64,000 bases of DNA from Streptomyces flavofungini. Lineage in GTDB: Bacteria > Actinomycetota > Actinomycetes > Streptomycetales > Streptomycetaceae. The notes under the pieces were generated by a model. The model was not told where the DNA came from, searched no databases, and was given only the letters and a program-made list of their open reading frames with translations. Shown piece by piece: positions 51,749-60,433 of this stretch (its first letter is position 1; the number at the start of each line of letters is the position of its first letter). Made by a program: the position numbers and the translations under genes. The stretch spans positions 5,840,501-5,904,500 of the forward strand of contig NZ_CP128846.1 of assembly GCF_030388665.1 (NCBI RefSeq). The letters run 5' to 3'.

Positions 51749-53367
51749 ACGGGGACGCCGCCACCGCCACCGCCATCTTCGGCGCCTTCATGGTCGCCAC
51801 CGTCGCCCTCGGGCTGCTCGCCGTGCGGGGACGGAAGTCGGGCGCCGGTGAGCGCTCCCCGAAGGGCGCGCTCGCCGAGTGGTCCGTGGGCGGGCGCTCC
51901 CTCGGGACCGTGCTCATCTGGGTGCTCATGGCGGGGGAGGGCTACACCAGCTTCAGCTATCTGGGCGCCGCGGGCTGGGGGTACAACTACGGCGCGCCCG
52001 TCCTCTACGTCGTCGCCTACATGTCCTGCGGGTACGCGGTGGGGTACGTCGTGGGGCCGATGCTCTGGGCGTACGCGCGCCGCCACGGGCTCGTCGGCAT
52101 CACCGACATGGTGGCGCACCGCTACGGGAAGCCCTGGCTCGGTGCCGCCGTCGCCGTCATGGTGACGGTCTTCCTGCTGCCGTACATCCAGTTGCAGATC
52201 ACGGGCATGGGCGTCGTCGTCTCGACGATCTCGTACGGCGCCATCAGCCTCAACTGGGCCTACTTCATCGGGTTCGCCGTCACCACGGGATTCGTGGTCG
52301 TGAGCGGGCTGCGCGGCAGCGCGTGGGTGTCGGTGCTCAAGGACGTGCTCGTCATCGGCACGCTCGCGTTCCTGGTCGTGTACGTGCCGCTGCACTACTT
52401 CGACGGGTACGGGGACTTCCTCGACCGGGTCGTGCGGGAGAAGGGGGAGTGGCTGACGCTGCCCGGAAGCGGGAACAGCCCGTACGGACAGGCGTGGTTC
52501 GCCACGACCACCTTCCTGAACGCCCTCACCGTCGTCATCTTCCCCACCACCGTCGCGGGCTACCTGGGCGCCCGCAGCGCCGACGGCCTGCGCCGCAACG
52601 CCGTGCTGCTGCCCGCGTACAACGTCCTCCTCTTCGTGCCGATGCTGCTCGGCATGGCCGCCCTGTTCGTGGTGCCGGGGCTCACCGGGGCCGGGTCGAA
52701 CCTGGCGCTCTTCAAGCTGGTCGTGGACTCGCTGCCCGCGTGGGTGGTGGGGCTCGTCGGGGTCGCGGCGGCGCTCTCGTCCATCGTGCCGATGGCCGTG
52801 TTCATGCTGGTCATCGGGACGATGTGGGGGCGCAGCGTGCTGTCCCTGCTGCCCTTCCTGCGGGCGCCCGCGCGGCAGAAGCGCGCCTCGCAGACCGTGG
52901 TCGTGGTCGCGGGCGCGCTCGCCCTCGTCATGACGTACACGGCACCCAACACCCTCGTACGGCTCTCGCTCATCTCGTACGAGGGGATGGCGCAGCTCCT
53001 GCCGATGCTGCTGCTCGGCCTGGTCTGGCGGCGGCTGACGCTGGTGGGGGCCGTGAGCGGGCTCGTCGTGGGGGTGGCGATCGTGTGCGGGCTCGTCTTC
53101 ACCGAGCACGACCCGGTGTTCGGCGTGAACGCGGGGATCGTCGCGCTCGCGGCGAACCTGGCGGTGGCGCTGGCCGTGTCGTACGCCGGTCCTGTCGACC
53201 AGGACAGCCGGCCGGACGGGGAGGTGCTCGCCCGGGACCCGATCGAGGGCGAAGGCGGAGGGGACGGCAGAAGGGGCGGGGGCGGGGACGGGGGCGGGGG
53301 CGGCGGGCCTGTGGGCTCCTTCAGTTCGTCCGGACCGATCCTGTATAAAAAGCAGGAGTACAGGTGA
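51745..53367 (+). CDS. Sodium:solute symporter (SSS family)
   Basis: A 540-residue transporter with about thirteen helices. WSVGGRSLGTVLIWVLMAGE, GYTSFSYLGAAGWGY and GLRGSAWVSVLKDVL are typical of the SSS fold, and the DUF3311 pairing points to the monocarboxylate/organic-acid branch. The C-terminal tail is Gly-rich (GGGGDGGGGGG), unstructured and encoded by a G-run-rich segment. Substrate not defined. Translationally coupled to DUF3311. Confidence 0.9.
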   Translation: MNGDAATATAIFGAFMVATVALGLLAVRGRKSGAGERSPKGALAEWSVGGRSLGTVLIWVLMAGEGYTSFSYLGAAGWGYNYGAPVLYVVAYMSCGYAVGYVVGPMLWAYARRHGLVGITDMVAHRYGKPWLGAAVAVMVTVFLLPYIQLQITGMGVVVSTISYGAISLNWAYFIGFAVTTGFVVVSGLRGSAWVSVLKDVLVIGTLAFLVVYVPLHYFDGYGDFLDRVVREKGEWLTLPGSGNSPYGQAWFATTTFLNALTVVIFPTTVAGYLGARSADGLRRNAVLLPAYNVLLFVPMLLGMAALFVVPGLTGAGSNLALFKLVVDSLPAWVVGLVGVAAALSSIVPMAVFMLVIGTMWGRSVLSLLPFLRAPARQKRASQTVVVVAGALALVMTYTAPNTLVRLSLISYEGMAQLLPMLLLGLVWRRLTLVGAVSGLVVGVAIVCGLVFTEHDPVFGVNAGIVALAANLAVALAVSYAGPVDQDSRPDGEVLARDPIEGEGGGDGRRGGGGDGGGGGGPVGSFSSSGPILYKKQEYR

Positions 53368-53404
53368 GCGAATCGCGAAGCGGACGACGAGGGGAGGTGG
53401 CGAC

Positions 53405-53740
53405 GTGGTCAAGGATCTGACCAGGCGCGTGGCCGACAAGTGGCTCGCCGCGCTGCGCCCCGCCGCCCTGTTCCTCTTCCTCATCGTCGAGACCGTCCTC
53501 GCCGACACCGGCAGCCTCTCCGCCGCCGTCGCGCTCGCCGCGACCGCCGCCGCGGGCTCCGCGCTCGCCCTGTGCTCGCTGCTCGCCGCACGCTGCGCGC
53601 CCGCCGTGCCGCGCACCAGGGTGCGCACCGCCATCCGCGACCGGGAGCAACGCACCGCGTTCCTGCCGCAGCGCGACCCCGACGCCCGTGGCCGCACCCG
53701 GCCGCGAGCGCCCGGCCGTGCCCTCCTGACGGCCGCGTAG
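53405..53740 (+). CDS. DUF6412 family small membrane protein
   Basis: A 111-residue protein from GTG 53405 (GGGAGGTGGCGAC upstream). Two hydrophobic segments (ALRPAALFLFLIVETVLADTG, AATAAAGSALALCSLLAA) and a basic tail match the small DUF6412 proteins that precede YidC-like genes in Streptomyces; the assignment rests on layout and on the following gene. Function unknown. Confidence 0.7.
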   Translation: MVKDLTRRVADKWLAALRPAALFLFLIVETVLADTGSLSAAVALAATAAAGSALALCSLLAARCAPAVPRTRVRTAIRDREQRTAFLPQRDPDARGRTRPRAPGRALLTAA

Positions 53741-53772
53741 GGGACTTCCGGGCGCTCCCCGGAAGCGTACGA

Positions 53773-53794
53773 GCCGGACTTTCACGAGTCCGGC
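53773..53794 (+). terminator. Hairpin after the DUF6412 gene
   Basis: Perfect 8-bp stem GCCGGACT/AGTCCGGC with a 6-nt loop and TTCCTG tail. Confidence 0.6.
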
Positions 53795-53885
53795 TTCCTG
53801 ACCCCGCGCGGGTCGTCATGCCGACGCACACACGCCTCCACCTGAGGCGATCCGGCACGACGAGACCCCCGGAGGGCTCACCCCC

Positions 53886-54650
53886 ATGTCTTTCTTCGCC
53901 GATCTGGTCGCCGACCTGGCCGACCTGTTCGCCCCGCTGTTCCACGGCTCGGCGATGGCCGCCGCCATCGTCGCCGTCACCATCTGCGTACGCCTGCTCG
54001 TCCACCCCCTGTCCCGGGCCGCCGCCCGCGGCCAGAAGGCGCGCGCCAAGCTCTCGCCGCAGATCGCCGCGCTGCGCCAGAAGCACGGCAAGAACCCGGA
54101 GAAGTTCCAGAAGGCGGTCATGGAGCTGCACCGCAAGGAGCAGGTGTCGCCGCTGGCCGGATGCCTGCCCGGCCTCTTCCAGCTCCCCGCGTTCTTCCTG
54201 CTCTACCACCTGTTCTCCAGCTCGGACATCGGCGGCGAGGCCAACGAACTCCTCGACCACAAGCTGTTCGCGGCCCCGCTCGGCGGCCGCTTCGCGGACG
54301 CCCTCGGCGACGGCGGCCTCTTCGGCGCCTCCGGCCTGCTCTACCTCGCGCTCTTCGCCCTCGTCGCCGCCGTCGCGACCTTCAACTACCGCCGTACGAA
54401 GCGACAGCTCGCCGCGAACCCGCCGGCCGCGCCCGGCGGCGAGCAGGCGCCCGGCGCCGGTGCCATGGCCGCCATGACCAAGTTCATGCCGCTGATGTCC
54501 TTCATGACCCTGTTCACCGTGGCCGTGGTGCCCCTCGCGGCGGCCCTGTACGTCGTGACCAGCACGACGTGGAGCGCCGTCGAGCGGGCCGTGCTGTACC
54601 GGGACATGCCGACCGGGGCCGGTGCGATGGGGGCCGCCGCTGTGATGTGA
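53886..54650 (+). CDS. YidC/Oxa1-family membrane protein insertase paralogue
   Basis: A 254-residue insertase. Helix 2 contains the groove arginine (VTICVRLLVHPLSRAA), followed by a basic coiled coil (KLSPQIAALRQKHGKNPEKF) and CLPGLFQLPAFFLLYHLF. The C-terminal helices (FMPLMSFMTLFTVAVVPLAA) complete a five-helix core. It lacks the large N-terminal region and basic tail of the main YidC next to rnpA, so it is probably a second, specialised insertase. Located between DUF6412 and an FAH gene. Confidence 0.9.
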   Translation: MSFFADLVADLADLFAPLFHGSAMAAAIVAVTICVRLLVHPLSRAAARGQKARAKLSPQIAALRQKHGKNPEKFQKAVMELHRKEQVSPLAGCLPGLFQLPAFFLLYHLFSSSDIGGEANELLDHKLFAAPLGGRFADALGDGGLFGASGLLYLALFALVAAVATFNYRRTKRQLAANPPAAPGGEQAPGAGAMAAMTKFMPLMSFMTLFTVAVVPLAAALYVVTSTTWSAVERAVLYRDMPTGAGAMGAAAVM

Positions 54651-54786
54651 GCGCCCCCGCGCACGGGAAGTGACGGTCCAGTACGTGAACGGGGTCTTGC
54701 GGAGCGGACAATCAGCTTGGAGGATCGACCAACCTCCGATGCCGCATCCATCGGCCGGGCCCAGCGCGACCAGAGGGAGTCAGACC

Positions 54787-55644
54787 ATGAAGCTGCTGCG
54801 AGTCGGTACGGCGGGCGCCGAGCGCCCGGCGCTGCTCGACGCCGGAGGCACCCTGCGCGACCTGTCCGGCACGGTCGCCGACATCGACGGCGCGCTGCTC
54901 GCCGACGACGCCGCGCTCGCCCGCGTCCGCGCCGCCGCCGACGCGGGCACCCTGCCCGCCCTCGACCCGGCCGGACTGCGGATCGGGCCGCCGCTCGCCC
55001 GCATCGGCAAGGTCGTGTGCATCGGCCTGAACTACCACGACCACGCGGCCGAGACCGGCGCCGAGCCGCCCGCCGAGCCCGTGGTGTTCTTCAAGGCCGC
55101 GGACACCGTCGTCGGCCCCGACGACACCGTGCTCGTACCGCGCGGCTCGGTGAAGACCGACTGGGAGGTCGAGCTGGCCGTCGTCATCGGGCGCACCGCG
55201 CGCTATCTGGAGTCGCACGAGGAGGCCCTCGCGCACGTCGCCGGGTACGCGGTCGCGCACGACGTGTCCGAACGCGAGTTCCAGATCGAGCGCGGCGGCA
55301 CCTGGGACAAGGGAAAGAACTGCGAGACCTTCAACCCGCTCGGCCCCTGGCTCGTCACCGCCGACGAGGTGGCGGACCCGCAGGACCTCGGCCTTCGCCT
55401 GTGGGTCAACGGCGAGCTGAAGCAGGACGGGACGACGGCCCAGCAGATCTTCCCGGTCGCGGAAGTGGTGCGTTACGTCAGCCAGTTCATGACGCTCTAC
55501 CCGGGCGACGTGATCAACACCGGTACGCCGGCCGGGGTCGCCCTCGGCCGGCCCGAACCGAAGCCGTATCTGCGGGCCGGTGACGTGGTCGAACTGGAGA
55601 TCGACGGACTGGGGCGGCAGCGGCAGGAGCTGAAGGGGGCCTGA
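54787..55644 (+). CDS. Fumarylacetoacetate hydrolase family protein
   Basis: A 285-residue metal-dependent hydrolase of the FAH fold. IGKVVCIGLNYHDHAAETG, DWEVELAVVIGRTARYL (metal Glu residues) and GDVINTGTPAGVALG are diagnostic. Members act on acylpyruvates or 2-oxo-diacids from aromatic catabolism; the substrate here is not determined. ATG 54787 follows GAGGGAGTC. Monocistronic. Confidence 0.93.
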   Translation: MKLLRVGTAGAERPALLDAGGTLRDLSGTVADIDGALLADDAALARVRAAADAGTLPALDPAGLRIGPPLARIGKVVCIGLNYHDHAAETGAEPPAEPVVFFKAADTVVGPDDTVLVPRGSVKTDWEVELAVVIGRTARYLESHEEALAHVAGYAVAHDVSEREFQIERGGTWDKGKNCETFNPLGPWLVTADEVADPQDLGLRLWVNGELKQDGTTAQQIFPVAEVVRYVSQFMTLYPGDVINTGTPAGVALGRPEPKPYLRAGDVVELEIDGLGRQRQELKGA

Positions 55645-55757
55645 CGTCCGGTCGGGTGGCCCGTGGGTGCCGGTGGCGTCCGCCGGACGTAGGCCAATGG
55701 GGGAAGCGGCGAGCGTGTCTCCCCTTACTTTTGTCTTAATTACGCATATTTCCGAGT

Positions 55758-57332
55758 ATGCGAAGAAAACGTTCTGCTTATGTGGCGGCGGCAGTCACCG
55801 TCGCGGCCGCCGCCATGGTCGGCGGCCTCGCCGGACTCGGGGTCGCCGACCCCCTGCCCGGCGGCCTCGGCCCCTGCAAGGGCTCGGCCTGCCCGGAGGA
55901 GTACCCGGAGGTGAACAACGGCCCGATCGCGGGCCGGGACGAGAACATCAACGTCTTCGTCGGCGAGAACATGCTGGTGCGCGAGGCGGCCGCCGAGGCC
56001 GAGGGCAAGGTCGTCGTCCTCGGCGAGTTCGACCAGAACAAGCGCGCCGGAGCCTCGCAGGTCTACAACGTCGGCGTCGCCGGTGTGGGCTCCCGGGTGC
56101 CGCCCCCCAACGGCTCGGACTTCCTGACGGTCGGCGGTGACCTGAGGGTCGCCACGGGCCAGCGGCTGCTCGCCGAGGAGGGCAGCGTCTCCGGAGTGGT
56201 GCGGTACGGCGGGGCCGTCCTCAGCGGCCAGGTCATCCCCAGACCGGTGTACGACGCCAACGCGGCCGACAAGTACGCGATGCTGCCCGGCCAGCTGACG
56301 GAGGCCAGCCAGTGCTACGCGTACGAGAACGGCTCGCCCCGCGAGACCACCGGCACGGCGGTCAACAACGGCAGCGAGACCGTCTTCACCGGTGACGGCA
56401 CGTCCGAGATCCAGGTCTTCAACGTCGACTTCGACATGGTCAGCCGCACCGGCGGCGACCAGGGCATCTCGTTCCGGAACATCCCGGACGGCGCCACCGT
56501 GCTCGTCAACCTCTTCGGCGACGCCCGCACGGTGCGCACCTACAGCGGCCTGCTGTCCGGCGTCAGCCGCGAGAAGCTGCTGTGGAACGTGCCGGACGCC
56601 TCGTCGGTGCGGTTCGGGGGCAGCGGGCAGTTCCAGGGGAGCGTGCTCGTGGGGCAGTCCGGCAGCTCCACGACGGTGACGCTGCCCGGCATGAACGGAC
56701 GCTTCTTCACGGTGGGTTCGCTGACCCACACCTCGCTGGCCGGGGGCGGCCAGGAGATCCACGCGTACCCGTTCACGGGCGACCTGCCGTCGTGCAAGGC
56801 ACCGTCGCCTTCGCCGTCGGACAGTGACGGCCCGAGTCCGTCGCCTTCGCCGTCGGACAGTGACGGTCCGTCCCCGTCGCCTTCGCCGTCGGACAGTGAC
56901 GGCCCGTCCCCGTCCCCGTCGCCGTCGGACAGTGACGGTCCGAGTCCGTCGCCTTCGCCGTCGGACAGCGATGGCCCGAGTCCGTCCCCGTCGCCGTCGG
57001 ACAGCGATGGTCCGAGTCCGTCGCCTTCGCCGTCGGACAGTGACGGCCCGTCCCCGTCTCCCTCGGACAGTGACGGTCCGAGCCCGTCTCCCTCGGACAG
57101 CGACGGTCCCAGCCCGTCGCCGTCGGACAGTGACGGTCCCAGCCCGTCCCCGTCCGACTCGCCCACGCATCCGCACCCGCAGCCCAGCCCCAGCAAGAGC
57201 GACGAGATGGCCCACACCGGCACCTCGTCCGGTGAGCTGGCGCTCGTGGGCGCGATCGCCGCGGCCCTCGTCGGCACCGGTGTCGGGTTCGTGGTGATGA
57301 TGCGCCGCCGCGCCGAGGACCAGGTGGACTGA
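55758..57332 (+). CDS. Choice-of-anchor A surface protein with MAHTG sorting signal
   Basis: A 524-residue exported protein. Residues 1-30 are a signal peptide; residues 50-350 match the choice-of-anchor A domain ([39 protein letters not shown]). [14 protein letters not shown] repeat spans about 355-475, a wall-spanning stalk. The end has MAHTG (484-488), a hydrophobic helix and RRRAED, i.e. an LAxTG-like cell-wall sorting signal suited to the class E sortase encoded 4 kb upstream. The upstream region is AT-rich and lacks an obvious ribosome binding site. Confidence 0.9.
   Translation: MRRKRSAYVAAAVTVAAAAMVGGLAGLGVADPLPGGLGPCKGSACPEEYPEVNNGPIAGRDENINVFVGENMLVREAAAEAEGKVVVLGEFDQNKRAGASQVYNVGVAGVGSRVPPPNGSDFLTVGGDLRVATGQRLLAEEGSVSGVVRYGGAVLSGQVIPRPVYDANAADKYAMLPGQLTEASQCYAYENGSPRETTGTAVNNGSETVFTGDGTSEIQVFNVDFDMVSRTGGDQGISFRNIPDGATVLVNLFGDARTVRTYSGLLSGVSREKLLWNVPDASSVRFGGSGQFQGSVLVGQSGSSTTVTLPGMNGRFFTVGSLTHTSLAGGGQEIHAYPFTGDLPSCKAPSPSPSDSDGPSPSPSPSDSDGPSPSPSPSDSDGPSPSPSPSDSDGPSPSPSPSDSDGPSPSPSPSDSDGPSPSPSPSDSDGPSPSPSDSDGPSPSPSDSDGPSPSPSDSDGPSPSPSDSPTHPHPQPSPSKSDEMAHTGTSSGELALVGAIAAALVGTGVGFVVMMRRRAEDQVD
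56805..57165 (+). repeat. In-frame Pro-Ser-Asp minisatellite
   Basis: Degenerate units of 24 and 30 bp (CCGTCGGACAGTGACGG type) encode the [10 protein letters not shown] stalk. Unit lengths are mixed, and copies differ mainly at third positions, which suggests repeated duplication followed by drift. Confidence 0.85.
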
Positions 57333-57352
57333 CCCCGAGCGCTCGTCGGTCC

Positions 57353-57395
57353 GGGCGGACCGTCCCGCGTCTTGAGCGCGCGGGGCGGTCCGCCC
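57353..57395. terminator. Bidirectional terminator
   Basis: 17-bp stem GGGCGGACCGTCCCGCG with a near-perfect complement ending GGTCCGCCC, between the converging anchor-A gene (+) and the HbpS-like gene (-). Confidence 0.8.
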
Positions 57396-57410
57396 GGCCG
57401 TTGGGCGGAC

Positions 57411-57446
57411 GGGCCGTCAGGAAGCGGGCGGGCCGTCAGGAAGCGG
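57411..57446. repeat. 17-bp direct duplication at the HbpS-like gene end
   Basis: GGGCCGTCAGGAAGCGG occurs at 57411-57427 and 57430-57446. The second copy holds the stop codon and last codons of the minus-strand gene, so the 3' end of that gene has been tandemly duplicated. Confidence 0.75.
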
Positions 57447-57930
57447 TGAAGCGCTCCAGGGCCGCCACCACGAGCGCGTGATCCGCGACCTGGGGCAGGC
57501 CCGAGACGACCACCGTGCCGATGACGCCCGCGCCCTCGACCGCGATGGGGAAGGCGCCGCCGTGCGCCGCGTACCGGTCGGGGTCGAGGCGCGAGGACTC
57601 CTCGAACGTCGTGCCCTTGGCGCGGAACCTGCTGCCCACCAGGTACGAGGAGCAGCCGTACCGCTCGACGACGCGGCGCTTGCGGTCGATCCACGCGTCG
57701 TTGTCGGGCGTCGACCCCGGCAGCGCGGCGTGGAACAGCTGCTGGCCGCCGCGCCGGATGTCGATGGCGACGGGCGCCTCGCGCTCGCGCGCCATCTCCA
57801 CGAGCAGGGAGCCGAGCGCCCAGGCGTCGTCGTACGTGAAGTGGCGGAGCGTCAGGCGGCGCTCCTGCTCCTCCAGTTCGGCGACGGTGGGGGCGGCGGG
57901 GGCCGCCGGTGTCGTGGGCCGCGTCGTCAC
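57436..57930 (-). CDS. HbpS/GlcG-like (UPF0303) heme-binding domain protein
   Basis: A 164-residue protein of the DUF336/UPF0303 family (RHFTYDDAWALGSLLVEMA, VAIDIRRGGQQLFHAALPG, AHGGAFPIAVEGAGVIGTVVVSG). Streptomyces HbpS relatives bind heme, but those are secreted; this one has only a short Thr/Pro/Ala-rich leader and no signal peptide, so it is probably cytoplasmic. Its ATG overlaps the stop of the oxidoreductase gene (ATGA), so the two are translationally coupled. Confidence 0.85.
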   Translation of the reverse strand: MTTRPTTPAAPAAPTVAELEEQERRLTLRHFTYDDAWALGSLLVEMAREREAPVAIDIRRGGQQLFHAALPGSTPDNDAWIDRKRRVVERYGCSSYLVGSRFRAKGTTFEESSRLDPDRYAAHGGAFPIAVEGAGVIGTVVVSGLPQVADHALVVAALERFTAS

Positions 57931-59009
57931 AGCGTCACCGCCACGCCCTCGCGGGCCGAGCGGCGCGCGGCCTCAAGGACGTCGAGCGTCGCGGCGGCCT
58001 CCCGCGCGGTGACCGGGTTGGCGCCCTCGCCGCGCAGCGCGGCGGCCACGGCGGCGTAGTACGCGGGGTAGTCGCCCGGCAGCGTGGGCTCGGGGCGGCC
58101 GCCGCCGGTCAGCGGGGACTCGCCCGAGCCGACCTTGCCCCACAGGGCCTCCGGCTCCACGCCCCACGGGTCCGCGTCCGTGGGCCGCCTGCCGTCGCGG
58201 AGCGCGGCCTCCTGCGGGTCCAGGCCGTACTTCACATAGCCGGCCGCCGAGCCGAGCACCCGGAAGCGCGGGCCGAGCTGGGCCGTCGTCGCGCTCACGT
58301 ACAGGTGCGAGCGGACGCCGCCCGCGTGCGTCACGGCGATGAACGTGTCGTCGTCGGCCTGCGCGCCGGGCCGGCGCACGTCCGCCTCCGCGTACACCGC
58401 CGCCGCCGGGCCGAACAGGACCAGGGCCTGGTCGACCACATGGCTCCCCAGGTCGTACAGGAGGCCGCCGATCTCCTCGGGGTCGCCGGACTCGCGCCAG
58501 CCGCCCTTGGGCTGCGGGCGCCAGCGCTCGAAGCGGGACTCGAAGCGCTGGACGTCGCCGAGGGTGCCGTCGGCGAGCAGCTTGCGCAGCGTACGGAAGT
58601 CGTTGTCCCAGCGGCGGTTCTGGAACACCGAGAGCAGCAGGCCGCGCTCGTCGGCGAGGGCCGCCAGGTCGCGGGCCTCGGCCGCGGTGCCCGCGAGGGG
58701 CTTGTCCACGACCACCGGCAGGCCCGCCTTGAGCGCGGCGGTCGCGAGCGGTACGTGCGTCTTGTTCGGTGACGCCACGACGATCAGGTCAAGGTCGTCC
58801 GCCCGGTCCCACAGCTCGTCGGCGTCGGCCGCGCAGCGCAGGTCCGCGCCGAACTCGGCGCGCGCCTGCTGCTGCCGCTCGGCGTTCGACGTGACGACCG
58901 TGTCCAGGGTCAGGCCCTCGGTCGCGGCGATCAGGGGGGCGTGGAAGACGGAGCCCGCGAGGCCGTAGCCGATCAGGCCGACGCGGAGGTCGTTCGTGCC
59001 TTGAGTCAT
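57927..59009 (-). CDS. Gfo/Idh/MocA family oxidoreductase
   Basis: A 360-residue NAD(P)-dependent dehydrogenase. N-terminal Rossmann motif VGLIGYGLAGSVFHAPLI, EKP-like catalytic motif VVVDKPLAGTAAEA and the C-terminal domain FESRFERWRPQPKGGWRE, GGLLYDLGSHVVDQAL are typical. ATG 59009 (MTQGTNDLR) follows the operator region; the upstream ATG 59045 is unlikely. Probably acts on a sugar or cyclitol; the ROK regulator divergent from it supports a sugar-derived inducer. Confidence 0.92.
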   Translation of the reverse strand: MTQGTNDLRVGLIGYGLAGSVFHAPLIAATEGLTLDTVVTSNAERQQQARAEFGADLRCAADADELWDRADDLDLIVVASPNKTHVPLATAALKAGLPVVVDKPLAGTAAEARDLAALADERGLLLSVFQNRRWDNDFRTLRKLLADGTLGDVQRFESRFERWRPQPKGGWRESGDPEEIGGLLYDLGSHVVDQALVLFGPAAAVYAEADVRRPGAQADDDTFIAVTHAGGVRSHLYVSATTAQLGPRFRVLGSAAGYVKYGLDPQEAALRDGRRPTDADPWGVEPEALWGKVGSGESPLTGGGRPEPTLPGDYPAYYAAVAAALRGEGANPVTAREAAATLDVLEAARRSAREGVAVTL

Positions 59010-59017
59010 GCGTCCCA

Positions 59018-59040
59018 CTTTGGCAACGGTGTTGCCGAAG
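59018..59040. promoter_or_regulatory. Inverted repeat between Gfo/Idh gene and ROK regulator
   Basis: CTTTGGCAAC-GGT-GTTGCCGAAG: 10-bp arms with a single mismatch, in the 56-bp divergent spacer. It has the size and position expected of a ROK-repressor operator controlling both genes. Confidence 0.7.
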
Positions 59041-59065
59041 TGCAAGCGCGGGCGACAATGGGGGC

Positions 59066-60223
59066 GTGGACAGCGAGAAGAGGCCGGGGGTCGCCGGCGG
59101 GGCCGGCGTGAATCTGCGGGCGTTGCGGGGGCACAACGCGGCGCTCGTGCTCGATCTGCTGCGGCGGGCCGGGGGCGAGGGAGTGGGGCGGCTCGAACTG
59201 GCGTCGCTGACCGGGCTCACCCCGCAGGCCGTCAGCAAGATCATCGCGCGGCTGCGGGAGGAGGGCCTGGTGGCCGACGCGGGCCGCCGGGCCTCCACCG
59301 GCGGCAAGCCCCAGACCCTGCTGCGGCTCGTCCCCGGCGCGGGGTACGCCGTGGGCCTGCACCTGGACCGCGACGCGCTGCTCGCCGTCCTCGTCGACCT
59401 GACCGGGGTCGTCGTCGCCGAGCGGCGGGTCCCGCTGGACTTCGGCGCCGGCTGCGAGGTCGTCGTGGCGGCCGCGGCGGCCGAGGTCGAGGTGCTGCTC
59501 GGCGGGGGGCCGGGCGGCGCGGGGGCGCCCGCGACGGCATCCGGCGTGCTCGGCGTCGGTGTCGCCCTGCCGGGGCCGCTCGACCACTCCGCCGGGGTGC
59601 TGCAGCGCGTCACCGGGTTCCCGGAGTGGGACGGGTATCCGCTGCGCGACGCGCTGGCCGGGCGGCTCGGCCTCGCGGTCGAGGTGGACAAGGACACCAA
59701 CGCCGCCGCGCTCGGGCTCGCGCTCGGCGGGGCCGCCGAGTCGTTCGCGTATCTGCACCTGGGCACCGGACTCGGGGCCGGACTCGTCCTCGGCGGCGGG
59801 CTGCACCGGGGGGCGCGGACCGGGGCCGGTGAGTTCGGGCACCAGGTGGTGCAGCTGGACGGGCCGCCCTGCGAGTGCGGTGACCGCGGATGCGTCGAGG
59901 CGCTGTGCCTGGCCGCCGTCGCACGCGGGGACCTGGACGAGGCGGCGCGTGTGCTCGGCACCGCCGCGGGCAACCTGGTCGCGCTGCTCGACATCGACCT
60001 CGTGCTGCTCGGCGGGCGGACCGTCGGCGCCGCCGAGGAGTTGTTCGTACGCGGTGTCGGCGCCGTCGTCGCCGAGCGGGCCCGGCGCGAGGGTGCCCGG
60101 GAGCCCGCCGGGGTGCGGGTCGCGCCCGGCGGTGACCGGGGCGTCGCGGAAGGCGCCGCGCAACTCGTGCTCGCCCCGCTCTTCGGCCGGGCCGGTGCCG
60201 CCTTTCCCGCCAATCGGACTTGA
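59066..60223 (+). CDS. ROK family transcriptional regulator
   Basis: A 385-residue protein: winged HTH at the N-terminus (VNLRALRGHNAALVLDLLRR, LASLTGLTPQAVSKIIARLR), then a ROK kinase-like domain with GVGVALPGPLD, the Asp-containing DKDTNAAALG, LGTGLGAGLVL and the zinc motif CECGDRGCVEAL. NagC/XylR-like repressors of this type bind a sugar and release DNA. GTG 59066 is the start. The operator-like dyad at 59018-59040 lies just upstream. Confidence 0.93.
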   Translation: MDSEKRPGVAGGAGVNLRALRGHNAALVLDLLRRAGGEGVGRLELASLTGLTPQAVSKIIARLREEGLVADAGRRASTGGKPQTLLRLVPGAGYAVGLHLDRDALLAVLVDLTGVVVAERRVPLDFGAGCEVVVAAAAAEVEVLLGGGPGGAGAPATASGVLGVGVALPGPLDHSAGVLQRVTGFPEWDGYPLRDALAGRLGLAVEVDKDTNAAALGLALGGAAESFAYLHLGTGLGAGLVLGGGLHRGARTGAGEFGHQVVQLDGPPCECGDRGCVEALCLAAVARGDLDEAARVLGTAAGNLVALLDIDLVLLGGRTVGAAEELFVRGVGAVVAERARREGAREPAGVRVAPGGDRGVAEGAAQLVLAPLFGRAGAAFPANRT

Positions 60224-60230
60224 CGAAGAA

Positions 60231-60260
60231 TCGGCTGTTAGGGGGGAATCGGCCAGCCGA
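60231..60260 (+). terminator. Possible terminator of the ROK gene
   Basis: Stem TCGGCTG/CAGCCGA with a 16-nt loop, 8 bp after the stop codon; weak. Confidence 0.35.
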
Positions 60261-60433
60261 ACGGGTCGCCGACGGCGGTGGGGCGGGTGCGGGGTCGCGC
60301 GCGCGTGGCAGGGTCTGGGCCGCGACCCGTTGCCGTCCGGCCGCTCTCCGGGCAGCTCAACGGACGCTATTCCGCCGTCAGTTCGGCCGTCCCCCGGCGC
60401 TCCCCGCGCCCCGGCCGCCAGCAAGGGCTCCCC

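Noticed and set aside
53340..53355. TATAAAA sequence as a promoter
   Set aside because: It lies inside the end of the symporter coding sequence (ILYKKQEYR) and has no matching -35 element.
56805..57165. Repeats in the anchor-A gene as a CRISPR array
   Set aside because: Mixed 24/30-bp units, fully in frame, coding for a Pro/Ser/Asp stalk.
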